In this document: one piece after another, positions 33,303 through 42,281 of the stretch
Numbering within the stretch: the stretch's first letter is position 1
Layout of the letters: each line of letters opens with the position of its first letter
DNA from: JAAXKN01 sp050258815
Lineage (GTDB): Bacteria; Bacteroidota; Ignavibacteria; Ignavibacteriales; SURF-24
Length of the DNA: 64,000 nucleotides
Assembly (NCBI GenBank): GCA_050258815.1
Contig: JBLMZM010000070.1
Location: 62,001 to 126,000, forward strand
Direction: 5' to 3'
Translations under genes and position numbers: made by a program
Notes under the pieces: model-generated
The model's database searches: none
Seen by the model: only the letters and a program-made list of their open reading frames with translations
What the model was told of the DNA's origin: nothing

Positions 33303-36300
33303 CAGATATATAGTTGAACGGAAGATTGGCGAGGGGCGCAGCCAGGTATTTCTGTGTACTGACAGGTATATGCAGGACAGGCAGTTAGCCCTGAAGGTAC
33401 TGCCGGTGGCGGTTACTTCCGATGAGGCATATATCTTCAGGGGTGAATACCTGACCCTGAATAAATTAAATCACCCTAATATTATCAAGGCCTTTGAATA
33501 CGGGACGATTCTGAAGGCTGACAGCCGCGAAGAGCACATATACGGAATAGCAAAAGAATGCAGATATATTGCTATGGAGTATTTTGAGGGTAAGAGGCTT
33601 CTTGAGAACCCAATCTGCAGAAATGAAAAGATACTTGAAAAAATCCTCGCCCAGATCTGTTCTGTACTGTATTATCTTCACCAGTCAAATTACACATACA
33701 ATGACCTGAAGGGTGAGAACATACTGCTAGCCGAAGGCAGAAGTTCTGTAGACGTGAGATTTATTGATTTTGAATTTTCTAAGAACATTACCAAACAGAA
33801 CAACAGTCTGCTTTCGGGTACCCCACACTATCTTTCGCCTGAAATACTGAGAAATGAACCTGTTGATATAAAGACTGATCTGTATGCTCTTGGAGTACTT
33901 CTCTACAGGATGATGTACGGCAGCTTCCCATTTGAAGGACACGCTCAGAATGAAATATTCCAGTGTATACTGAATAAGGATGTAGTTTTTCCTGCATCCA
34001 AATATTCCGGCAGGCTGAAAGAAGTAGTAAAGAAGCTTTTGTCCAAAGATCCGCTTCAGCGTTACAGCTCCTCGCTGCAGGTTCTTGAGGCCCTGGATAT
34101 AACGATTGACAATGACATAATTGCAAACTGGCAGCCCGTCAAATCTTTTGTCAAAAAGGGCGAATATTTCCAGATCAAAGAATACCTGTCAAATAAGCAC
34201 GAAATGAACGCTCTTCTCATTCAGGGTCCGGAAGGAAGCGGTAAGACCACTCTCCTGAAGAAAATAAATTCCGAAATGGAGAATGTGGTCTACATCAGGC
34301 ACCAGGAAAACCTGAGTTCTGAAAAAAGCCTTTTAAGTGAGATACTCTTTAACAGAAATGTATATGAAAAACTCGATGAGAACTTAAGGGAAGATATAAT
34401 AGCATATCTGAATTCCGGGGTCAATTCATTTGATCAGGTTAAATCATTCATTATAAAGATATGTTCATCCACAGAATTTGTTATAATTCTGGATGATATA
34501 AATCTTTATGATGAATACAGGCTGAATATTCTCTCGGAATTATTTTTGATAATGCAAAGCCGCAAAATCAAAATAATTCTTAGTGAAACTGCGCCCGTCT
34601 CAGTTACCTATAATGTTGTAAACAACCTGAATGAGATAGAACTTAAACCCTTTAAGGAACCTCAGGTTCGTGAATTACTGACAAATTCCCTGGCCTCTTT
34701 TTACCCATACGAGAAGATCATTCCTATAATATTACAGTACTGTGACCTCTTCCCTGGCAGCATCGTGAGCCTGATGCAGAATATGCACATGTCCGGTGTA
34801 ATCAAAATCCATTCCGGTGGAATACAGATCCAGGCAGGAGAAGAAAACCTTGAAATGCTTGCTCAGAGGCAGGATGAAAGATACGGTAAGCTGATAGAAA
34901 GTCTGACGGATACAGAACTTAAAACCTCACGGTTCATATCCTCATTTGAAATATATCCTGATGCCAATATTATCTCATCGCTCCTTAATAAAACAGTGCA
35001 GGCAACAGATGCTATTACTGCGAGTCTCAGAAAGAAAAAGATACTGGATTCTGATGCATCTGAAACCGGTATCAGAATAATTTCCGAAAGCCTCAGAAAA
35101 TTTATTTATTCAACCATTGCCCGTCCCGGGCGGCTGCATTATATAATTGCAAAAAAACTGGAACAGGCTGCCCCGCAGCTGAATCCCGTGGAACTGGCGC
35201 GCCATTATGAACTTAGCGGCCATTATGAAGAAAGTTACGATATACTATGGAAAGAGCTACAGGATCCGGAGAAAAACCATGCTCTTGATTACTGTAAAAG
35301 TATCATGCTGAAGCTGATTGGCTTTCCTCTTGCTGAGGAAAAATTATTTGCTGTAAGGGCTGAGTACTGCAGCCTCCTGTACAGGCTGGGAAAGATTAAC
35401 GAGTGTCTGTTAACGGCAAGAGAGCTCCTGGACAAGGAATGCTGTCCTGCTTATAAAAAGGCCGATCTGATGATGCTTGAAGGGATGTGCCTTATTGAAT
35501 CCGGGGAACCCGAAGCAGGCAAGCAGCAGCTGAAAGGGCTTCTTTCAGAAGTAGCAGAAAAGCAAAAACGGCTTACAATTCTCCTGAACATTGCTTATGC
35601 CGAACTGGATCAGACAATGTATGATAATGCAGCTGAAATTGCACTCGGACTTACGCGCGAGGCGGATGTACCACCTGAACTCCTGGGGAAAGGATTTAAC
35701 CTGCTCGGTCTTATCGAGCTTTACAGCAGAAATAATCTCGAAGCGGCAATCGGTTATTTTAATGAGGCCCTGGAAATATACACCAAAGCAAATTTGCTGA
35801 TGCAGGTTGCCGCAATTAAGGTTAATATTGGCAATATTTACAATATGACCGGAGAGTATGAGGCTGCCGAGGAACACTGGAAGAAAGCGCTTTTAATCAA
35901 TCTTTCGATAGGCAATCTTGACCAGGAAGCAAAACTGCTGCTGAATTACGGAATTTTTAATTTTGAAAAGCTGAATTTTGAGACTGCAATAGAACAGTAT
36001 CAGAATGCAAAATATATTTTTACTAATCTTGGCAACAGGACGTCGGTAGGTATGGCTTTAACTAATCTGGGCGAAGTTTATCTCAAGATTTGTAATTATC
36101 AGGCTTCATTTGAAAGCATTACTGAGGCAATAAATATTTTCCGCAGTGTTAAAAACCCGGCCGAAGAGGCAGAAGCAGAGTTCATGCTGGGTAAGTATTA
36201 TTTTCAGATTGGGGATAATGAGGCTCTCTGTACTGTAATCAATGACTATGGACTCCTGCTGGGAGCAAATAATCTGAATGAAAAATACGGCGATTACCTG

Positions 36301-36870
36301 GATTATCTCCTTGTGCTTAAGGCAATTCAGTGTAATAACATGGAGCAGGCCATTGAAGGCTTGAAAAAGTCGGGCGAGCAATTCCTGATCCGTTCCGAGA
36401 AGCTTAATTTTATAGAATCCACCCTTCTTCTTGCAGGCCTGCTTATAAAACAAAATCAGCACGCCGAGGCTTTGGAGATATTAAGCGAAGAGTTGTTCTG
36501 TAATTTATGCGAGGGGGATGTGTATGCTGTTGCCGAAAAATATCTGCTGATGAGCAGGATCGATCCTGCCTGCGTAAAAGAGGAACTAAAGCCATCTTTT
36601 GACTATCTGCACCAGGCATACGAATTACTGGAAAGTCAGAACGTAGGTGAAATCACCTGGAAAATACTATTCTCACTTGCTGGCCAATACTTTGACAGGG
36701 GAAATACTACCAAGGCCGAAACATATATAATTTATGCCAGAGAGCTGATATTCTACATTGCCGATCAAATATCTGCCGGCTATCTGAGGGAAACTTTTCT
36801 CTCTTCCCCGGAAAGGAAAGCTGTGCTTGATAAACTAAAACTTATGCAAGGACTTATTACATGCCTTTGA
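33292..36870 (+). CDS. Ser/Thr protein kinase - NTPase - TPR signalling protein
   Basis: 1192 residues. A kinase domain (about 5-275) has loop GEGRSQV (13-19), Lys35, Asp138 in YNDLKGEN, Asp159 in DFE, and SGTPHYLSPE (175-184). The HRD motif is YND and DFG is DFE, but the catalytic Asp, Asn and metal Asp remain, so activity is plausible. An STAND/AAA-like ATPase follows: Walker A GPEGSGKTT (312-320), Walker B VIILDDINL (398 on). The C-terminal half is helical TPR-like repeats (for example GNIYNMTGEYEAAEEHWKKAL). Resembles PknK-type regulators, but lacks a LuxR HTH. Its ATG overlaps the permease stop and its end overlaps the sigma-54 activator, linking transport to transcription. The repeats may bind partners or ligands. 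Confidence 0.9.
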   Translation: MINNRYIVERKIGEGRSQVFLCTDRYMQDRQLALKVLPVAVTSDEAYIFRGEYLTLNKLNHPNIIKAFEYGTILKADSREEHIYGIAKECRYIAMEYFEGKRLLENPICRNEKILEKILAQICSVLYYLHQSNYTYNDLKGENILLAEGRSSVDVRFIDFEFSKNITKQNNSLLSGTPHYLSPEILRNEPVDIKTDLYALGVLLYRMMYGSFPFEGHAQNEIFQCILNKDVVFPASKYSGRLKEVVKKLLSKDPLQRYSSSLQVLEALDITIDNDIIANWQPVKSFVKKGEYFQIKEYLSNKHEMNALLIQGPEGSGKTTLLKKINSEMENVVYIRHQENLSSEKSLLSEILFNRNVYEKLDENLREDIIAYLNSGVNSFDQVKSFIIKICSSTEFVIILDDINLYDEYRLNILSELFLIMQSRKIKIILSETAPVSVTYNVVNNLNEIELKPFKEPQVRELLTNSLASFYPYEKIIPIILQYCDLFPGSIVSLMQNMHMSGVIKIHSGGIQIQAGEENLEMLAQRQDERYGKLIESLTDTELKTSRFISSFEIYPDANIISSLLNKTVQATDAITASLRKKKILDSDASETGIRIISESLRKFIYSTIARPGRLHYIIAKKLEQAAPQLNPVELARHYELSGHYEESYDILWKELQDPEKNHALDYCKSIMLKLIGFPLAEEKLFAVRAEYCSLLYRLGKINECLLTARELLDKECCPAYKKADLMMLEGMCLIESGEPEAGKQQLKGLLSEVAEKQKRLTILLNIAYAELDQTMYDNAAEIALGLTREADVPPELLGKGFNLLGLIELYSRNNLEAAIGYFNEALEIYTKANLLMQVAAIKVNIGNIYNMTGEYEAAEEHWKKALLINLSIGNLDQEAKLLLNYGIFNFEKLNFETAIEQYQNAKYIFTNLGNRTSVGMALTNLGEVYLKICNYQASFESITEAINIFRSVKNPAEEAEAEFMLGKYYFQIGDNEALCTVINDYGLLLGANNLNEKYGDYLDYLLVLKAIQCNNMEQAIEGLKKSGEQFLIRSEKLNFIESTLLLAGLLIKQNQHAEALEILSEELFCNLCEGDVYAVAEKYLLMSRIDPACVKEELKPSFDYLHQAYELLESQNVGEITWKILFSLAGQYFDRGNTTKAETYIIYARELIFYIADQISAGYLRETFLSSPERKAVLDKLKLMQGLITCL

Positions 36871-38249
36871 GAAAAATCAGAGTGTGTTTGTATTCGGATA
36901 ATAATGAGACCGCTTCAGTTGTATCCATACTCAATGGAATTGAGAGCCGGGATATTGAGTTAAAGCTCTGTGATTCATCGGAAATAATTCCGGACGAACA
37001 GGATATTACTATATATAACGTGTGCAGGCTGGACTCGCATCTGCTTGCCTGTCCCGAGAAGCTAAAGGAACGCAGCAACAGCCGGAGCGTGATTTTCACC
37101 GTTTCAGGTAAAGACCCCCAGCTGGTAAGTACAATAGCCAAGTTAGGTTTTAACGACATATTTGTATTTCCTTATGAACTTTACAAGTTCCGTTTATTTA
37201 TTGAGGAGCTGTTGAAGAAACACTCCGCCAAAACCCCCGCAGAATCAATAAACCCGCAGGCCTCAGGTGATGTCTCCTCCGGTTTTATTGGTAATTACGA
37301 GGAGCTCCCGCATGTACTTTCTTTGGCACAGAAAGCAGCCGATAATCCGGCAATTAATGTTCTTATACTGGGAGAAACCGGTACGGGAAAGAGCCTGCTT
37401 GCAAAACTGATCCATAAGATTTCAAGGAATAATTCCGGTCCCTTTGTCGAGGTGATTTGTACGGCAATACCTGAAAACCTGCTTGAAAGCGAGCTCTTCG
37501 GGTATGAAAAAGGAGCATTTACAGACGCCAAGAGCAGGAAAAGCGGGCTTTTTGAGCTTGCCGAGGGCGGCACAATATTCCTGGATGAGATCGGGGATCT
37601 GAGTCTGGGACTTCAGGCCAAGCTGCTGCACGTAACGGAAAATAAGGTCATACGCAGATTGGGAGGCATCAGGGATATTCCGGTAAATACTAGGATCATT
37701 ACTGCCACCAACAGGGATTTGCAGAAGCAGCTTGAAAGCAATCAGTTCAGGAGGGACCTCTACTACCGCCTGAACGCCATAACATTTGAATTGCCCCCGC
37801 TAAGAAAAAGAGGGAATGATATAATGCTGCTGGCTGAACATTTTTTTAATGAATTCTGCGGCGTTTATAATAAAAATATTACGTGTATCACTCCGGAAGC
37901 CTGGGATAAGATTCTGAAGTACTCCTGGCCCGGGAATGTAAGAGAACTGCGCAATTCCATTGAAAGAGCCGTGCTGCTGTGCGATTCCCCTGTTCTGGAC
38001 GCTAATGGCTTTAAGGAACTCCGGCTGGCTGAAGAAATGGATCTTGGGATTAATGAAGATGACCACTTTTTGGCAGAAGCTGATGATATAATCAGGCTCA
38101 GGCTGGATTTCAATCAGATGAACCTGTCTGATCTTAACAGATTGTATGCGAAAGAGGTCCTGGCGAAACTGGCTGGTAACAAGTCTAAAACCTCCAGGGT
38201 GCTGGGGGTTTCAAGGCCCACGCTGGATAACCTGCTGAATGATAAATAA
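36861..38249 (+). CDS. Sigma-54-dependent transcriptional activator with degenerate receiver
   Basis: 462 residues. Residues 1-120 look like a receiver fold, but the phospho-acceptor position is Asn53 (ITIYNVCRL) and the conserved Lys is Phe103 (IFVFPYE), so phosphorylation control is unlikely. The AAA+ domain has Walker A GETGTGKS (171-178), sigma-54 loop GAFTDA (218-223; consensus GAFTGA) and Walker B FLDEIGD. A Fis-type HTH closes the protein (LAKLAGNKSKTSRVLGVSRPTLDNLL). Overlap of 10 bp with the kinase gene suggests it is regulated by that kinase or its TPR region rather than by a histidine kinase. A sigma-54 promoter lies 130 bp downstream. Confidence 0.94.
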   Translation: MPLRKIRVCLYSDNNETASVVSILNGIESRDIELKLCDSSEIIPDEQDITIYNVCRLDSHLLACPEKLKERSNSRSVIFTVSGKDPQLVSTIAKLGFNDIFVFPYELYKFRLFIEELLKKHSAKTPAESINPQASGDVSSGFIGNYEELPHVLSLAQKAADNPAINVLILGETGTGKSLLAKLIHKISRNNSGPFVEVICTAIPENLLESELFGYEKGAFTDAKSRKSGLFELAEGGTIFLDEIGDLSLGLQAKLLHVTENKVIRRLGGIRDIPVNTRIITATNRDLQKQLESNQFRRDLYYRLNAITFELPPLRKRGNDIMLLAEHFFNEFCGVYNKNITCITPEAWDKILKYSWPGNVRELRNSIERAVLLCDSPVLDANGFKELRLAEEMDLGINEDDHFLAEADDIIRLRLDFNQMNLSDLNRLYAKEVLAKLAGNKSKTSRVLGVSRPTLDNLLNDK

Positions 38250-38279
38250 GGTCCCCATTGGCACTGCCGACGGTAAAAC

Positions 38280-38302
38280 TTTTTACAACGCGTGTGTAAA
38301 AA
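38280..38302. promoter_or_regulatory. Perfect inverted repeat, candidate activator binding site
   Basis: TTTTTACA-N7-TGTAAAAA, 8-bp perfect arms, centred about 115 bp upstream of the predicted start of the promoter at 38381-38396. That is the classic enhancer distance for sigma-54 activators, and the gene just upstream encodes one. A Rho-independent terminator reading is less likely because the T run precedes the stem. Confidence 0.5.
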
Positions 38303-38380
38303 ATATTTACAGTCTAAAAATATCTTTACATCTCTTAAAAATACCAATAAGAAAGAGTAGTGATTTTCCTCACTTCCTGG

Positions 38381-38396
38381 TGGCCTGGATTTTGCT
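38381..38396 (+). promoter_or_regulatory. Sigma-54 (-24/-12) promoter
   Basis: TGGCCTGGATTTTGCT: TGGC at -24, TTGCT at -12, GG and GC exactly 10 bp apart. Predicted start near 38407, 43 bp before the lipoprotein ATG, which has GAGGT as ribosome site. Best sigma-54 match found in the window. Confidence 0.72.
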
Positions 38397-38449
38397 TAAG
38401 GAGCTTAACAATTCATTATAGTTCATCTAATTATTCAGCGAGGTAACAA

Positions 38450-39070
38450 ATGAAAGGGTTGCTTTTAACTATTTTAGTTCTAGTTTTTGTAGTAGCAGGA
38501 TGCCAGAAAGAATCTTCAGTCAATGGCCCTGAAAAAAGTAACAATTCCTCCCAGTTAAAGGCTTCATGGCAGCAGGCTGCTGAAACACAGGGTTTGAAAT
38601 TCATCTCCCTCCAGAAGCAATCAGGTAGTGCGCTTTCTAAAACTTTATCAGATACAAAATATGCCAGGGTAAACAGCTTTACTGTGCTGTCAATTGTTGA
38701 CAGGTACAGAGCGGCCGGCAGATATGCAAGCATTAAGGCATTTCTTACCATTTTACCATATGCTTTAAATGAAAACACATATTTAACAATGTCTTTTGAC
38801 GACACATACATGATGGGTGACGTTGACTTAACGTTTGGACCTCACGGTGTCTGCTTTAATAAACCCGCATTATTAAACGTTGAGGCTACGGGTCTGGATT
38901 TTTCAGGCTTTGCTCCGACAGATCAGCTGAAACTTTACTACTTTAATGAAACCACGGGTGTATGGGAGCAGATGCAGGCCGACGATATAAGCTGGGATTT
39001 TGAAACCGGTTATCTTAAATGTGTAAACGGAAGACTTCCTCATTTCTCAAGGTACGGATTTACAAGATAA
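38450..39070 (+). CDS. Lipoprotein with ZU5-like C-terminal domain, sigma-54 target
   Basis: 206 residues. Lipobox VVAGC (Cys18) marks it as a lipoprotein. Residues about 20-110 are mostly helical and not recognised. The C-terminal part (TFGPHGVCFNKPALLNVEATGL, LYYFNETTGVWEQM, GRLPHFSRYGF) resembles ZU5-type beta domains, including a His-Phe-Ser triplet that is the autocleavage site in some eukaryotic ZU5 proteins; whether it acts so here is unknown. It follows a strong sigma-54 promoter, so it is probably the direct output of the adjacent activator. Cell-surface or periplasmic role unknown. Confidence 0.75.
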   Translation: MKGLLLTILVLVFVVAGCQKESSVNGPEKSNNSSQLKASWQQAAETQGLKFISLQKQSGSALSKTLSDTKYARVNSFTVLSIVDRYRAAGRYASIKAFLTILPYALNENTYLTMSFDDTYMMGDVDLTFGPHGVCFNKPALLNVEATGLDFSGFAPTDQLKLYYFNETTGVWEQMQADDISWDFETGYLKCVNGRLPHFSRYGFTR

Positions 39071-39134
39071 TCTGAGCCCAAAGAAAAAGGGCGCATGAGC
39101 GCGTGCAGTTACACTTATTACGAGGGGATAATTC

Positions 39135-39179
39135 ATGACGAAGACATTTATAAATGTTATTGAGGAAGTATTTCAATGA
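39135..39179 (+). CDS. Possible 14-residue leader peptide overlapping the TPR gene
   Basis: ATG at 39135 with GAGGGG 7 bp ahead; reads MTKTFINVIEEVFQ and stops with TGA at 39177-39179, overlapping the ATG of the next gene (39176). A coupled leader is possible. The TPR gene also has its own GAGGAAG site inside this frame, so the leader could be chance. Confidence 0.3.
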   Translation: MTKTFINVIEEVFQ

Positions 39180-40417
39180 TGAAATCCTATGATAACTTTT
39201 TAAACAAAATAGTCGAGCAGCTTAAATGCTTGATGAATTCTAATGAAATTGATGGCTTTATTAAGATGCAGAATGAGGACCTGGACAGGGTAAAAAAGGT
39301 CCGGCAGACAGCTGAAGATCTTCCCTCAGCATCTTTTTTCACCGAGAAGAACAGAATTTATATTGATGGTTTAATTACCTTTGCCGGAGAAAAGCTTGCT
39401 GCCGGGGAATATCTGGTCTTTTTACAGAATGTCGGACAGGATTCCATAGCCCTGGGTGAATTTTCACTGGCCTCGGATATCTATAGGCATGTAATTGGGA
39501 AATTCAGGAAAAAGAGTAATTATGAAGATATAGTAGCCTATGCCTATTATTACCTGGGCGATATTTCAAGCAGGCAGGCTCTCTGGAAAGAAAGCTTTAT
39601 GTATATCAGAAAAGCCGGAACCCTGTTTGCGCGCCTGAAGGACTACAAGGGGCAGGCGATGTGTGAAAACCTGCTTGGGGTAATATATGGCGAAAAGGGC
39701 GATCTGGAAAAGGCTAATCAGCATATGGAAAGCAGTCTGGAGATGCTTGCACAGTCCGAGGATAAATTGCTTACGGCCAGCATCGAAAACAACCTGGGTA
39801 TTCTAAATACAATTAATGGTTGTCTTGAGAATGCATATACTTACTACTGCCGGGCTCTTACTAAATTTGAAGAGCTGAATGAAGTAAGAAGGATTACCGA
39901 AGTCAGACACAATTTCGGGATGCTGTTTATACAGAAGAAAAGATATGACCTGGCCCTGAATGAACTGGCCATGAGCATAAGCATGGCCCTGAGGGAAAGG
40001 CAGTTATCCATACTTGGCCTTTCATACATCGCCAAGGCATACATACTGACACAGCAGAATGATTTCGAACTTGCCGGAGCCTATGCCGATAAAGGAATGG
40101 AAATAAGCTATCAGCTGAATGATAAGCTTTCAATGGCAGATATCTATAAGATCAAGGGCATCATTCACTCCAGCAAGAATAATTATGAACTCTCTGAAAA
40201 TTATTTGCTGTCCAGCCTGCGCCTGAACAGGGAAACAGGAAATGAACTTAACTATGCCGAGACTTCCTATGAGCTGGGTATGCTTTATCTGAAGCAGAAC
40301 AGAATAAAAGACAGTAAAAAATACCTGAACAAGGCATATAATTACTATAAAAAGATCGGCAAGAGCTCGGAAATGCTGAGGATTCAGTCCCTTAAGGGCG
40401 AATCTGAGTATCAATGA
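39176..40417 (+). CDS. Tetratricopeptide-repeat protein
   Basis: 413 residues, no signal peptide. From about residue 90 on it is built of TPR units (for example AYYYLGDISSRQALWKESFMYIRKA; ENLLGVIYGEKGDLEKANQHMESSLEM; NNLGILNTINGCLENAYTYYCRAL; ETSYELGMLYLKQNRIKDSKKYLNKAYNYY), with about seven repeats. The N-terminal 90 residues are helical and unassigned. The repeat style resembles that of the kinase C-terminus upstream, so the two might share ligand or partner types. It follows the lipoprotein gene by 105 bp and may be in the same sigma-54 transcript. Function unknown. Confidence 0.85.
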   Translation: MMKSYDNFLNKIVEQLKCLMNSNEIDGFIKMQNEDLDRVKKVRQTAEDLPSASFFTEKNRIYIDGLITFAGEKLAAGEYLVFLQNVGQDSIALGEFSLASDIYRHVIGKFRKKSNYEDIVAYAYYYLGDISSRQALWKESFMYIRKAGTLFARLKDYKGQAMCENLLGVIYGEKGDLEKANQHMESSLEMLAQSEDKLLTASIENNLGILNTINGCLENAYTYYCRALTKFEELNEVRRITEVRHNFGMLFIQKKRYDLALNELAMSISMALRERQLSILGLSYIAKAYILTQQNDFELAGAYADKGMEISYQLNDKLSMADIYKIKGIIHSSKNNYELSENYLLSSLRLNRETGNELNYAETSYELGMLYLKQNRIKDSKKYLNKAYNYYKKIGKSSEMLRIQSLKGESEYQ

Positions 40418-40475
40418 CCGCCTATAATTATTAAAGCGGTGAAAGTGCCTGAAAATAAAATGGAAAGTGTTGGAT

Positions 40476-40525
40476 GCACAACTGTGTGTATTGGGAGAAA
40501 CATGCTGTTGTGCTTTCCCTTTTAT
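40476..40525 (+). terminator. Possible terminator of the TPR gene
   Basis: GCACAAC (40476-40482) and GTTGTGC (40507-40513) can pair around a 24-nt loop, followed by the pyrimidine run TTTCCCTTTTAT. Located 59 bp past the stop. The stem is short for its loop. Confidence 0.3.
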
Positions 40526-40686
40526 CACCCTTTCACTGCATTATTTTTGTTGACTAATTCCCTTCCCTCAAATCTGCTTTATTAAAACCACAAGGGCGGC
40601 TTTTTATTACGAAAACAAAGATTATTTTGTAATTTATTTAGTATTTTTTTGCAATTTGCGATAACTAAAATTTGTGATAAGTTTAT

Positions 40687-42012
40687 ATGAGATTTAGTGA
40701 ATTCAAAGAACAGATCGACAACTCATATTTCACCCCCGCACAGGGTGAGATTAAAGCCGGTCAGCATCTGGAAGCAATTCTGGATATAATAAAATCAGTC
40801 AACAATTCCCTCATTTTAGATGAGGTACTGCAGCTTGTACTGAAGAATGCAATTAAGCTCACGGATTCTGAACGGGGATTTATTGTCCTGGCCGATAATT
40901 ACGGGGCCCTGGAGTTTAAGCTGGGAATGGATTCAAAGGGGGAAATACTTACCAAAGGCTCCTTTAATTTGAGTCTCACCGTTGTTGAGGACGTATTTTA
41001 TACAGGGCAGTCAAAATTTATTGAGGGTGCTCTTAATAACAGCACCTATGATCTGAGCAAGAGCATCGTGAACCTTGAGCTGCAGACCATAATGTGTTCT
41101 CCGCTTTTTGTGAGTGACCGGAAAATCGGGGTTATTTACGTCGATAGCAGATATCTGCATAAGATCAGGATAAGAGAAATTATTGATACTTTTGAAATTC
41201 TGGCCGGACAGGCCGCCGCCGCCATCAGGAATGCCCAGCTGTATAATGACCAGATTAAGGCAAACAACGATCTGAAGGAGTTAAATGAGCAGCTTTATCA
41301 GGCAAAGGAGCAGGCTGAAAAGGCTAACAGGCTGAAATCCGAATTCCTGGCCCAGATTTCTCATGAAATCAGGTCCCCGCTGAACGTCATGATGAGCTTC
41401 TCGGGTCTGTTAATGGATGAACTGTATGATAAAATAGAAGGGGACCTGCGTGAGGGATTCCATATAATAAGAAATGAAGGCAGCAGGATAATCAGAACCG
41501 TTGACCTAATACTGAATATGTCACAGCTCCAGGCCGGATGCTATGAGGCTATACTGAGGAGAATTGACATATACGGCGCCGTACTTTCGAGAATATATGA
41601 TGAATTTAAGCTGATGGCCAGGGACAAAGGCGTTGAGTTTAACCTGAGAAAAGTGGCCGGGGACGATTTTATTATGGGGGATGAGTATTCGGTCTTCCAG
41701 ATCTTTAATAATCTCGTGGATAATGCGATAAAATATACAAAAGAGGGAAAAGTAGAAATAATTCTGGGTCAGAATTCTTCGGGCAGGACATGTGTAAGCG
41801 TATCTGATACCGGAATTGGAATATCAGAAGAATATCTTCCTCTGCTCTTTGAGCCTTTTTCCCAGGAGGAACAGGGCTATTCAAGAAAGTATGACGGTAA
41901 CGGACTGGGACTTGCGCTCGTAAAAAAATATTGCGAACTGAATAATGCCGATCTTACCGTAAGAAGCAAGAAGGGAGAGGGAACCCTGTTTACTGTGACC
42001 TTTAACGGCTGA
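40687..42012 (+). CDS. Soluble GAF-domain sensor histidine kinase
   Basis: 441 residues, no membrane helix. GAF domain about 30-185 (LILDEVLQLVLKNAIKLTDSERGFIVL; MCSPLFVSDRKIGVIYVDS), short coiled-coil (195-220), HisKA with phospho-His226 in SHEIRSPLN, then HATPase: N box NNLVDNAIKYT, G1 DTGIGIS, G2 GNGLGLALVK. It would sense an intracellular small molecule or redox state. No receiver gene is adjacent; the lone receiver at 14.6 kb is a candidate partner only by exclusion. It belongs to the signalling cluster by position. Confidence 0.93.
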   Translation: MRFSEFKEQIDNSYFTPAQGEIKAGQHLEAILDIIKSVNNSLILDEVLQLVLKNAIKLTDSERGFIVLADNYGALEFKLGMDSKGEILTKGSFNLSLTVVEDVFYTGQSKFIEGALNNSTYDLSKSIVNLELQTIMCSPLFVSDRKIGVIYVDSRYLHKIRIREIIDTFEILAGQAAAAIRNAQLYNDQIKANNDLKELNEQLYQAKEQAEKANRLKSEFLAQISHEIRSPLNVMMSFSGLLMDELYDKIEGDLREGFHIIRNEGSRIIRTVDLILNMSQLQAGCYEAILRRIDIYGAVLSRIYDEFKLMARDKGVEFNLRKVAGDDFIMGDEYSVFQIFNNLVDNAIKYTKEGKVEIILGQNSSGRTCVSVSDTGIGISEEYLPLLFEPFSQEEQGYSRKYDGNGLGLALVKKYCELNNADLTVRSKKGEGTLFTVTFNG

Positions 42013-42281
42013 GAAAATCCGCAATCCATTGTGACTAGCCATTGCCGGCCGGCTTGAGACGGCAAGCCCATTTACCGGGGAAGGGGTTCTTCAGCCCATA
42101 AGCTGCTCATTTAAGCCCACAGGCTCACCTGAAGACCGCGTCTTTTACCAAATAATTATGCACTCGCCTTCCGGGATTTTCCTTAGTGAAATTTAACCGC
42201 AGATTCCTTAACTTTATTAAATTGTATTATGCACATATGGGCAGGCAGATAGTTACTGTTTTTTGATAACTTAATGATTGA

